A stretch of DNA of 64,000 nt. It comes from Dyella_B nitratireducens. GTDB lineage: Bacteria > Pseudomonadota > Gammaproteobacteria > Xanthomonadales > Rhodanobacteraceae. Location of the stretch: the NCBI RefSeq assembly GCF_049532905.1, contig NZ_CP064032.1, forward strand, positions 1,302,001 through 1,366,000, in the 5' to 3' direction. Positions 35,447 through 43,608 of this stretch are shown here, piece by piece. Numbering within the stretch: the first letter of the stretch is position 1; each line of letters starts with the position of its first letter. The notes under the pieces are model-generated. The model saw only the letters and a list, made by a program, of their open reading frames with translations. It was not told where the DNA came from and did no database searches. The translations under genes and the position numbers were made by a program.

Positions 35447-36586
35447 TTATTGCGAATACGTATTGCCGGAAGTGGTGATTTCGCGGGTGGTTGTATCCAC
35501 CTGCATTTGCCGGCTTTGCATGAAACTGCTGGACCTGGCGAGTGCGGAATTTTGCTGCAACGGATAGCGCGTGCTGTTGTTGCCCAACGTATTGTTGGTG
35601 GCCTGAACCTGGTTGCTGCGGCCTAAGATGGCGAGCCCAACCAGGCCGTTGTCGGTCATCGTGTTGTTGACGACGGTGACTTGTGTGGCGCCGTCCACGG
35701 TCAGCAAACCATAGCCGTTGTTGCCCGTGAAACTGGAGTTCTTCACCGTGACGTGGCTGACGTAGTCATGAATCTCCATGCCGGTGCCGTGGTTGCCGGT
35801 GACGGTGCAGTGATCGATGGTGATGTTGCTTGCAGGACCTTGCTCTTGAGGTTCGATGTCGATGCCTGCTTCCGGCTTGGTGCCATGGCTGTTGCTGAAG
35901 GTGGAGTTGGTGATGGTGACGCCGTCAACAGGACCGATGGAAAGTCCCTGACGCCGATTGCCGGTGGATACGATGTTGTCGACGACCACATCGGTCGAGG
36001 GTTTGGCGTGGCCATTGGGGCCGAGAGCGCCGATCCACATGCCATCGCCCCAGCAACCGGAGAGGTGCATGTTGGAGACACGAACGTGATGGGAGGACTC
36101 GATATTGATGCCATATCCCCATTCGCCGCCTATGCCCGTATGCCCCTCCCGTTCCCCGACGATACGTCCGCCGGTGATGGTCACATTGCTGACGTTCCAC
36201 ACCTTGATGACGTGCGAGCGCGGTGAGCTGTTGGCGATGGCAGTGAGCGTGGCATCCGGGGCCATCTGGAACACCATGTTGGAACGCAGGTTTATCGCGC
36301 GCATCGCATCGATCACATAGTTGCCTGATGGCACGGTGACGGTGCCACCGCTGGATGGCAGGTTGTCGATGGCTGACTGGAAGGCGGCGGTATCGTCGTG
36401 GACGCCATCGCCCTTGGCGCCTTTGTCGCGAACACTGATCACGGTGCTGCCGGTGTTCTGCTGTGTCTTGGCGTAGCCGAAAGGACTCCATGCGTACAGC
36501 GCGATAAGAGGCAATGCCAGCAGCGAAATGCGTAGGGGGCCGCGGCGTAGAGTACTGGTGCGTGGGAGAGCGATGTTATGCATCAT
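35447..36586 (-). CDS. Secreted right-handed beta-helix protein 3 (pectate-lyase-3-like)
   Basis: 379 residues with a Sec-type signal (LRISLLALPLIALYAWSPFGYA). The helix domain begins VISVRDKGAKGDGVHDDTAAFQ and VTVPSGNYVIDAMRAINLRSN. Blocks shared with the other two copies: RIVGEREGH, WGDGMWIG, NRRQGLSIG, AGIDIEPQEQG and GTGMEIHD. Its ATG (36586) overlaps the stop of the asparagine-synthetase-like gene by four bases (ATGA), a clear sign of co-translation. A role in trimming or epimerising the exported polymer is inferred from fold and context only. Confidence 0.83.
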   Translation of the reverse strand: MMHNIALPRTSTLRRGPLRISLLALPLIALYAWSPFGYAKTQQNTGSTVISVRDKGAKGDGVHDDTAAFQSAIDNLPSSGGTVTVPSGNYVIDAMRAINLRSNMVFQMAPDATLTAIANSSPRSHVIKVWNVSNVTITGGRIVGEREGHTGIGGEWGYGINIESSHHVRVSNMHLSGCWGDGMWIGALGPNGHAKPSTDVVVDNIVSTGNRRQGLSIGPVDGVTITNSTFSNSHGTKPEAGIDIEPQEQGPASNITIDHCTVTGNHGTGMEIHDYVSHVTVKNSSFTGNNGYGLLTVDGATQVTVVNNTMTDNGLVGLAILGRSNQVQATNNTLGNNSTRYPLQQNSALARSSSFMQSRQMQVDTTTREITTSGNTYSQ

Positions 36587-38082
36587 GATGTCAGCGTTGT
36601 CTCGGTAGACACTTCACGGCCCCGGTTGGGCGTGTGAAGAGGCATCCGGCTGAGCAGCCACGGCAGCGTGACGGCGAGCAGATAGAACTTGGAAGCGAAA
36701 TACTTGTTGTCGAGCCGATGCCGATGGGTTTCCAGCCAGCGCGGTACGCCGGGCAAGATCGCGCGCGTCTGCTGCGCGAAGGCGTAGACCTGGTTGAAGC
36801 GTTGTCTCGCCAGTCCGCGCAGATCGAAGCGAAACGAGCCCTTGGTCCTCACGTACGGCAGTTCGTTGAAGTGCTCGGCGATGTGCCGGCGTATCAGCAC
36901 CTTGTTCACGCCGCCCGCGCCAACCACCTGATCGTCGGGTACCTGATGGAGAATCCAGTCGCGCAGCGGCGCATTGCAGTACGGATAGACCACCCGCAGT
37001 GACATCGCCTTGGCTACGTACATACCCTTGCCCATGGCGGGTGATTCGAGGATGGTGAAAGCAATGATGCGTTCGACGTCGGCCGAATCGGCGGCCGCGA
37101 TCTCGGCGCGAAACGTTTCCATCCGCTGCCGGGATTTGGCCGAAATATTCCAGCCGTACAAGGCATCCACCTCCGCGTCGCTGAAGCGCGAGCCGGGAAA
37201 ATAGCGCTCGAACTTGTTCATCTGCAGCGTGGCAAGCGCAAAGCAGAGTTTGAAGTTGTTCTTGATCAGAGGGAGGTGGAACACGCTGGAGGGAAGCCGC
37301 AGGCTGCGCGAAAGCATCGCCAGCATGTGGTCCTTGCTGTGCAGCGGTGAGCCGAAATAGTGATCCGAGCCCAGGGCATCGACCATGCCGTCACCGCCGT
37401 GCTGCTGTACCTCGGTCGCCAGGTCGGCATACGACAGGGTGGCGAAATCGGCAGTCAGCAGGGGCATGCGCGGCAGCATGGCCAGATAGCGATCGTAGGC
37501 ACGGCCGGGATCGCACATCAGCACTTCATGCCGCAAGCCCAGTTTCTTGGCGATGGAACGTGCCGATTCCACTTCGTTTTCTTCCGTGCCGCCGAGATAC
37601 GTAAGGCAGGTGGTATCGGGACGCGTTTCGGCGATGGCGATGGCCATCGAGGTGGAATCCTTGCCGCCGCTTTGCAGCAGCCACGGCGCGCGCATGTCGG
37701 AGAGGGAGCGTTTCACCGCATCGCATAGCAAGCGGTGATACGTTTGCGTCAGCGATGCACTATATGCGTCATTGGATGGCGCGTGCAACTTGGTGCGTGT
37801 GGAGCCGAATGGAAAATGGAAACTCGGATGATCGTGCAGGTCTTTCGATGGATCGAATCCTGAAAAGGCGACTTTCACATTCCGGTAGATAGAGTGGGGC
37901 GGGTACACGAAGCTGTTTCGCAACAGATCGGCGATCGACACCAGATCCAGCGATGCGTTGCCGTGTTCAAGCTCGTCAAGAGGTGAGAAATCCACCGCGC
38001 TCTGATAGGGCGAGGCATTGACCTGGATTCGCGCGCGGCTCGAAGCATGCGGCCGCTTTTGCGAAGTGATGCTGGAAGTCAT
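36583..38082 (-). CDS. Asparagine-synthetase-like protein 2, lacking glutaminase domain
   Basis: 499 residues from ATG 38082; the frame is open 96 codons further upstream, but that stretch overlaps the preceding gene antiparallel in composition and has no homologous start. Layout equals copy 1: RIQVNASPYQSAVDFSPL, the post-glutaminase linker (SIADLLRNSFVYPPHSIY), PP-loop LQSGGKDSTS (138-143), GSDHYFG, GVNKVLIRRHI and RTKGSFRFDLRGL. The ATP-activating machinery thus appears complete while glutamine hydrolysis is impossible; ammonia or an amino compound must be supplied otherwise. It is followed by beta-helix gene 3 with a four-base overlap. Confidence 0.8.
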   Translation of the reverse strand: MTSSITSQKRPHASSRARIQVNASPYQSAVDFSPLDELEHGNASLDLVSIADLLRNSFVYPPHSIYRNVKVAFSGFDPSKDLHDHPSFHFPFGSTRTKLHAPSNDAYSASLTQTYHRLLCDAVKRSLSDMRAPWLLQSGGKDSTSMAIAIAETRPDTTCLTYLGGTEENEVESARSIAKKLGLRHEVLMCDPGRAYDRYLAMLPRMPLLTADFATLSYADLATEVQQHGGDGMVDALGSDHYFGSPLHSKDHMLAMLSRSLRLPSSVFHLPLIKNNFKLCFALATLQMNKFERYFPGSRFSDAEVDALYGWNISAKSRQRMETFRAEIAAADSADVERIIAFTILESPAMGKGMYVAKAMSLRVVYPYCNAPLRDWILHQVPDDQVVGAGGVNKVLIRRHIAEHFNELPYVRTKGSFRFDLRGLARQRFNQVYAFAQQTRAILPGVPRWLETHRHRLDNKYFASKFYLLAVTLPWLLSRMPLHTPNRGREVSTETTLTS

Positions 38083-38176
38083 GAGGTCACCGGAAACGTG
38101 ATGTGCAGACGGATGTTTGCCCGGAACCCGCCAGCGTCCCAAGTGGCTTTGCCCAAAGGCTTGGCATGTTGCTGCC

Positions 38177-39670
38177 TCATGGCGCAAAGGCCTCTGCGCC
38201 ATGGGGTGTATCGACGGCGGATGCGCGCCGCGTGCGGCTCTGCAGCCACGGCAGAAGCATGGCGAGCAGATAGAACTTGGATGCGAAGAACTTGTTGTCC
38301 AGGCGATCGCGATGGGTTTCCAGCCAACGCGGCACGCCGGGCAGAAGCGCCTGCATCTGCTGTGCGACATCGTAGATCTGTTCGAAGCGTTGCTGCGCCA
38401 GGCCGCGCAGATCGAAGCGGAAACAGCCTTTGGCCTTGACGTACGGCAAGTTGTGGAAATAGCGGTCGATGTACTGGCGCATCAGCACCTTGTTCACACC
38501 GCCCGGACCGATCAGCAGTTCATCGGGAACGTCCTTGAAAACCCAGTCGCGGAACTGCGGATCGGCATACGGATAAGCGAGCCGCAGCGACTTCGCCGTG
38601 GCCGAATACATGCCCTTTGCCAGGTGGGCGGATTCGCCGATGACCAGCGAAAGACGGCGCACGGCTTCGGCGGAACCCGCGGCATCGAGATCAGGCTGGA
38701 AGACTTCCACCCGCTGGCGAGACAGTGACGCAAGCGGCTGGCCCAGCAAGGCATCGACTTCCGTATCGCTGAAGCGCGAACCAGGGAAATAGCGTTCGAA
38801 CTCATTCATCTCCAACGTGGCGAGGGCGACGCAGAGTTTGAAGTTTCGGCTGACCAGGCGCGACTGGAACACTTGCTGCGGTACGTGCAGGCTGCGGGCA
38901 AGCAGGGCAAGTATGCGGTCTTGTCGATGCAGCGGGACGCCAAAGTATTGGTCCGATCCCAAAGCGTCGATCATCCCGTCTCCCTGTTGGAGACTGATTT
39001 CGGTAGCCAGGTCCACGTACGACAAGGTTGCGAAATCCGCCGTGAGCAGAGGCATGCGCGGCAGCATGGCCAGGTAGCGATCGTAGGCGCGGCCCGGATC
39101 GCATACGAGGGCTTCATGGCGCAAACCCAGCTTGCGTGCGACGAAACGCGCCGAGGCCACCTCGTTCTCCTCCTTGCCACCCAGATACGTGATGCAGGTG
39201 GTGTCCGGGCGCACATCGGCCACCGCAATCGCCATCGAGGTGGAGTCCTTGCCGCCGCTTTGCAGCAGCCACGGCGCACGCATGCCTGCCGTAGTGCGCG
39301 TGACGGCATCGCATAGCAGGCTGTGGTAAGTCTCCAGCAACTTATCGCCATGAACCGCATCGACCGGTGGGCGCGCCGCTGCCAAAACGGGTTGGAAAAG
39401 GTAGTGGAAGCGCGGATTGTCGAACATGTCGTGTGACGGATCGAAACCGGTCGCGGCGATTTTTACGTCTTTATAGATGGTGTGCGGCTCGTACACGAAG
39501 CCATTGCGGAGAATGTCGGCGATCGACACCAGATCGATCGATGCAAGATCCCGGGCGTGGCCGGCAAGTGGCGAGAAGTCCCATACGGCATCGTTGGGCG
39601 ACGTGTTGATCTGGATACCGCGGCCCATCGTGGGAGGTATGTCCGGATATTTTCGCAGCGATGCATTCAT
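38177..39670 (-). CDS. Asparagine-synthetase-like protein 3, lacking glutaminase domain
   Basis: 497 residues; ATG 39670 overlaps the stop of the polymerase gene by four bases. Same architecture as the other copies: GIQINTSPNDAVWDFSPL, SIADILRNGFVYEPHTIY, PP-loop LQSGGKDSTS (138-143), GSDQYFG, GVNKVLMRQYI, KAKGCFRFDLRGL. It is very close to copy 2 and they are adjacent, separated by 94 bases, which suggests tandem duplication followed by specialisation. This copy is not followed by its own beta-helix gene. Coupling to the polymerase places the reaction in repeat-unit assembly rather than general amino-acid metabolism. Confidence 0.8.
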   Translation of the reverse strand: MNASLRKYPDIPPTMGRGIQINTSPNDAVWDFSPLAGHARDLASIDLVSIADILRNGFVYEPHTIYKDVKIAATGFDPSHDMFDNPRFHYLFQPVLAAARPPVDAVHGDKLLETYHSLLCDAVTRTTAGMRAPWLLQSGGKDSTSMAIAVADVRPDTTCITYLGGKEENEVASARFVARKLGLRHEALVCDPGRAYDRYLAMLPRMPLLTADFATLSYVDLATEISLQQGDGMIDALGSDQYFGVPLHRQDRILALLARSLHVPQQVFQSRLVSRNFKLCVALATLEMNEFERYFPGSRFSDTEVDALLGQPLASLSRQRVEVFQPDLDAAGSAEAVRRLSLVIGESAHLAKGMYSATAKSLRLAYPYADPQFRDWVFKDVPDELLIGPGGVNKVLMRQYIDRYFHNLPYVKAKGCFRFDLRGLAQQRFEQIYDVAQQMQALLPGVPRWLETHRDRLDNKFFASKFYLLAMLLPWLQSRTRRASAVDTPHGAEAFAP

Positions 39671-40737
39671 ACGAGTACCTGATTGGATACGTAGTAATAG
39701 AAAACGGCGCAGGACACGATCAGTCCGACGCGTAGCAGAATAGGATTGCGAAGCATCGATAGACGGCTATGAAAGAAGATGGCGGCGACCATCAGTGATA
39801 TCGCCATATAGGCAGAAAGCAGAAAGCGGTTGGAGAAATTGCCCCAGCCAATCAAGAAGAAGGGGAGCAGCATGACCAGATAGACGGCCGTGCTGTCCTT
39901 GATGCGCGTGCTGAAAGGCTTGCGCACCAGGCCTGACACCACGAACGGGAGTGCGTACCAGAAGATCGAAAACGCGGCGAAATCGAGGCGTACGCCCGAT
40001 TTGTATTTGGCGCCAAGGCTGTAATCCATGACGGCATCGTAGATAAAGGGAGCGGCCGCGCGCACCACGATCATGGTGAGGCCGGTGCAGTACGCAATGA
40101 AGCCAAGCACGGCTGCGATCCGCAGGTACTTGAGGTTGATAAGCAGCAACGGTGCAAAAGCCAGATAAAGCAGCGACGAATAGTGGAAGCTGGTGGCGAT
40201 GGCGCCATAAATAAAGAAGGCGCGCCATTGGCGCTGATGAAAACACAACAGGGCGGCGAACACCGGCAGCGACGCCAGGCCTTGTCGGACGGCATTGATG
40301 GAGGCATTCACGAACATCGGCGACAGGAACAGGAACATCAAGCCTGCGCAGAGATAAGTCATATAGCCGTGCGAGCCGCCCAGGTAGTCGAAATAGCGGC
40401 GTGATGCCAGCACCACCATCAGCAGCAGCAGGCCGAACAGCACACATTGATATACCTGCAAGCTCACGCCGAGCGCGCTTACCAGGTACGTGACCAGTTC
40501 AAAGCCAGGCTCGAAGCGCGTAACCGCCGAAGCGCTGCTGCCCAATTCGTGGAAGACCATCGCATAAACATAGGTGTCGGTGCCGACATCAATGCCGCGG
40601 ATCCCCACCAGTACATCGGCAAATAGAAACACGGGTACCAGCAGCATCAAGGTCAACATCAGCCGCGCATTGGTGGAGATGTTGGATGAGCGGGAGTATC
40701 CGACGTAGGGTGCTGTAGAGGTTGTCATGGTTTTCAA
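39667..40737 (-). CDS. EpsG/Wzy-like exopolysaccharide polymerase
   Basis: 356 residues, polytopic with about ten hydrophobic helices. The block RGIDVGTDTYVYAMVF after the first helix and ASINAVRQGLA in the middle are typical of EpsG-family polymerases, which join flipped repeat units in the periplasm. It starts three bases after the GT2 stop and its stop overlaps the start of the third asparagine-synthetase-like gene, so all three are one transcriptional unit. Polymerase assignment rests on topology, motif and context; such proteins are poorly conserved. Confidence 0.82.
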   Translation of the reverse strand: MKTMTTSTAPYVGYSRSSNISTNARLMLTLMLLVPVFLFADVLVGIRGIDVGTDTYVYAMVFHELGSSASAVTRFEPGFELVTYLVSALGVSLQVYQCVLFGLLLLMVVLASRRYFDYLGGSHGYMTYLCAGLMFLFLSPMFVNASINAVRQGLASLPVFAALLCFHQRQWRAFFIYGAIATSFHYSSLLYLAFAPLLLINLKYLRIAAVLGFIAYCTGLTMIVVRAAAPFIYDAVMDYSLGAKYKSGVRLDFAAFSIFWYALPFVVSGLVRKPFSTRIKDSTAVYLVMLLPFFLIGWGNFSNRFLLSAYMAISLMVAAIFFHSRLSMLRNPILLRVGLIVSCAVFYYYVSNQVLV

Positions 40738-40740
40738 TGC

Positions 40741-41676
40741 TCAAGCGCCATGCTGGTTGGGTAGCGCGCCTTGCTGATGGCGGGTGGAGGTGAGTACGCG
40801 CCGCCGCAGGTGGCGCACCGACGCCATCGCTTCGAGCACTTGCCATTGCCACCAGCCCAGCAAACCCTGCTCGTACAAACTGCGGCGAACGTCGTTGGCG
40901 GCCGTGTACATCGCTTCCAGATCACCACTGAGTCCGCCGACGCCAAAGGGGCGCTTATGGTAGGAAGCCAGCACCTGGTTGATCGTCGCGCAGCGATAGC
41001 CGGACAACAGAATCTGTGCCCACAGCATGAAGTCTTCTGCGCGCATGCGCGTTTCGTCAAAGCGGAAGGGCAGGTCACGGCGCAGTACGATCGATGCGGT
41101 CGGAAACGGATGGCGCAGCATCAGAAGATGGCGTGCGAGCACCCGCACCCGCACGGGATGCCGCAATGCAGGTGCTTGCGCGGAACGAGACTGCACGTTC
41201 ATGGCGTGCGCAATCAGCGCGATGGCCGGGTCTTTCTCCAGCGCGTTCATCTGCAGCTTCAGCTTTTCCGGATGCCAGGTGTCGTCGGCGTCGAGAAATG
41301 CGATCCATCGTTGCCGGGCACGGTCCCAGCCGTGATTGCGTGCGGCAGACGGGCCGGCATTGCGCGACAGCGCGATCACCTTGATCCAGCCGCAAGGGTA
41401 GCTCCGCGCAATCTCCTCCAGTTGCTGCAGCGTGCCGTCGCCGCTGCCATCGTCGACCAGCAATACTTCGGCAGGGCGTGTTACCTGCGCCGCGATCGAA
41501 GCTACCGCCTGGCCAATGGTGTGTGCACAGCGATAGCAAGGAATGATCGCGCTTACCGGAGCGGCATCGGGAATGACTGAGCTGTCCCCGATGCCATCAA
41601 AGCCTGCCACCTCGACGGCTGATAGCTGCGAAGTTCTGAGTGTCGTGCCTGCTCGATCCGTGGTAACCAGTTGCAT
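40741..41676 (-). CDS. GT2-family glycosyltransferase, copy 2
   Basis: 311 residues, GT-A fold: VSAIIPCYRCAHTIGQAV, VLLVDDGSGDGTLQQL, RNAGPSAARNHGW, DxD region WIAFLDADDTWHP, and TASIVLRRDLPFRFDETR. It is paralogous to the gene at 34279 over its whole length. It lies directly after the initiating transferase gene and before the polymerase gene (three-base spacing), so it probably adds an early sugar of the repeat unit. The N-terminal 40 residues differ from the paralog and carry no recognised domain. Confidence 0.88.
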   Translation of the reverse strand: MQLVTTDRAGTTLRTSQLSAVEVAGFDGIGDSSVIPDAAPVSAIIPCYRCAHTIGQAVASIAAQVTRPAEVLLVDDGSGDGTLQQLEEIARSYPCGWIKVIALSRNAGPSAARNHGWDRARQRWIAFLDADDTWHPEKLKLQMNALEKDPAIALIAHAMNVQSRSAQAPALRHPVRVRVLARHLLMLRHPFPTASIVLRRDLPFRFDETRMRAEDFMLWAQILLSGYRCATINQVLASYHKRPFGVGGLSGDLEAMYTAANDVRRSLYEQGLLGWWQWQVLEAMASVRHLRRRVLTSTRHQQGALPNQHGA

Positions 41677-41724
41677 GTTTTCCCATCGATGATGGCGGTG
41701 CGGGTGGTGGTTGCGACCATGGCT

Positions 41725-42900
41725 TCAAGCCTGCTGCTGCTCCGACGAGTCCACGTTTTCCTGATGGGTTTCGTTTTCATGCTCCTGATAAGGCCCCACG
41801 GTGGTGGGCTGGAGCGGCGTGGCGAGCGACAGCCTTTGTGTACCGATCGTCCGCGCGGCAGCGGTGGCGACCATGGCCTTGCTGGCCTGCTGTACACGGT
41901 AGATCCTGCCCAGCAAGACAACATAGATTGCCGCGACGGAAGTAAAGGCCAGCAGATTGCTGCCTGGTGTGAGATGGCGCGTCAGCGTACCCACGTACAC
42001 CAGCGCCATCGCCAATCCCACCAGCAGCACCAGCGTGGTGTGTGCACTGAAACCGGCATTCATCATGACGTGGTGGATGTGGCCGCGGTCGGGCTTGAAG
42101 GGCGATTTGCCCTCGCGCATGCGCCGGAGCATGACTTGCAAGGTGTCAAGCACCGGCAGCGCGACGCACCACAGCACGTCGACGGTCGACAGGTGCGGCT
42201 GCGGCTGCTGGCTGAGCTGGATGAGCGTCCACGCCAGGAAATAGCCGATCATCATGCTGCCGGCGTCACCCAGAAATACCTTGCGTCCGATCAGGTCAAG
42301 ATTGGCGGCCAGGTCGGGCAGCAACGCCGCTGCAAGCAACAGCAACAGGATGATGCTGTGCCATTGCGAAACGCCCTGGAATACGCTGATGGCGCCAATG
42401 CTGACCAGCGTCAACATACCGGCCAAGCCATCGATGCCATCCATCATGTTGAAAGCGTTGAGCAGGCCTATCACGGCGAGCAATGTCAGCGGAATGCCGA
42501 ACTCACCGAGTTCCAGGTTGTAGCCAAACAGATGGCCAAGCGTGTGTATATAGGTGTGCGTGCAATACACCATCGTGATGACGGCCGCCGCCTGCACCAG
42601 TAAGCGGCTGCGCACACTCAGGTCGAAACGGTCGTCCAGTGCACCGGTCAGCGCAAGTACAGCGCCAGTGCCAAGCAGCGCGTTGGTAAATAACAGGGAC
42701 TCACCTTCGAAACACATGCCGGCGATGACGCCGAACAGTGCGGAGAGACCGCCTATAAGGGGAATGTTGCCCACGTGTTTCTTCCGGTCGCTCGGTTTGT
42801 CTACCAATCCGATCGATTCGGCGCGGTGGTAGAGGAAGATCAAGGCGACTGCAGAAGAAAGCATGGCGATGACGCATGAAATAAGCGCGCGGTAACTCAT
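41725..42900 (-). CDS. Undecaprenyl-phosphate sugar-1-phosphate transferase (WecA/MraY family)
   Basis: 391 residues from ATG 42900 (GGGAG five to six bases upstream). A multi-helix membrane enzyme that attaches the first sugar-1-phosphate to undecaprenyl phosphate. Family motifs are visible: KKHVGNIPLIGG, GALDDRFDLS (aspartate-rich), NAFNMMDGIDGLAG, FLGDAGSMMIGY, and the HIHH site in DRGHIHHVMM. The C-terminal tail (about 350-391) is hydrophilic and glutamine-rich. First gene of the long minus-strand exopolysaccharide run; its promoter should be within 42901-43608. Confidence 0.92.
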   Translation of the reverse strand: MSYRALISCVIAMLSSAVALIFLYHRAESIGLVDKPSDRKKHVGNIPLIGGLSALFGVIAGMCFEGESLLFTNALLGTGAVLALTGALDDRFDLSVRSRLLVQAAAVITMVYCTHTYIHTLGHLFGYNLELGEFGIPLTLLAVIGLLNAFNMMDGIDGLAGMLTLVSIGAISVFQGVSQWHSIILLLLLAAALLPDLAANLDLIGRKVFLGDAGSMMIGYFLAWTLIQLSQQPQPHLSTVDVLWCVALPVLDTLQVMLRRMREGKSPFKPDRGHIHHVMMNAGFSAHTTLVLLVGLAMALVYVGTLTRHLTPGSNLLAFTSVAAIYVVLLGRIYRVQQASKAMVATAAARTIGTQRLSLATPLQPTTVGPYQEHENETHQENVDSSEQQQA

Positions 42901-43608
42901 CGGTTCTCCCAACTACAGATTATTTCCAAATGTGGCGCGAAGCCCCTTGAATTCTTCGCGATGAGCCAGTTGAAGCGCGGTGACTTATGAGTTTATGGAT
43001 GGATGCAACGTTGAGGTGAACTCTTCAGGGCGAATGATTTTTGCGATTTTTGCGGAGCGAGATGGCGATGAGAGCCAGTCGCTGGATAGAGCGTCATGGA
43101 TTGATGGCGTTTCCCGTTTCCATAACAAAATAGGCGTGCTTGAATACATAAAAGGACGTGCTCACTTCGATTCGTCGGCGTGATTGTCGCTATGGCCACG
43201 TGTGCGTTGTGTGTGTAATGCGACATGGAATGTATTGGATTCATGCACATTCATGAATGACGATAAGCGTGATGGTCGTGTCGTCGTTCGATCTCGGTGG
43301 GTGTCAAATATCGGTCATGTTTTTTCGTGTTTTGCAGCAAAAATGCAGCGTTTTATAGCGTTATCGATTTGCTGGCATGTGCAGCGTTTTGCGCGTTCCA
43401 ACTCATCCTTGCCGCAGGATGTTTTGTGAAGAACTCGGAGAAGTTCGTGAAGGAATCGGCGCCTCGACGGCGAGCGACAAGCCAGTCGCGTTACTTTAGG
43501 AGCAAGACACCTGACTCTTTCATTTACGGGAATGGCAACGCAATCGTTCCATTTTTTAAGCACCCCGATTTCACAAACCCTATGGAGGAGGGATGGCACT
43601 GGTATGGT
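42901..43608. other. Intergenic region upstream of the WecA-like gene
   Basis: This 708-base gap, somewhat richer in A+T than its surroundings, separates the start of the minus-strand exopolysaccharide operon from the stop of the sensor kinase gene. It should hold the operon promoter. A short palindrome CAACGTTG is at 43006-43013. No credible gene, terminator or repeat was seen; short open frames here lack ribosome binding sites and family likeness. Confidence 0.5.

Noticed and set aside
38083..38370. N-terminal 96-codon extension of asparagine-synthetase-like copy 2
   Set aside because: It overlaps the end of copy 3 in another frame and is rich in Cys, His and Arg; paralogs start at the position equal to 38082.
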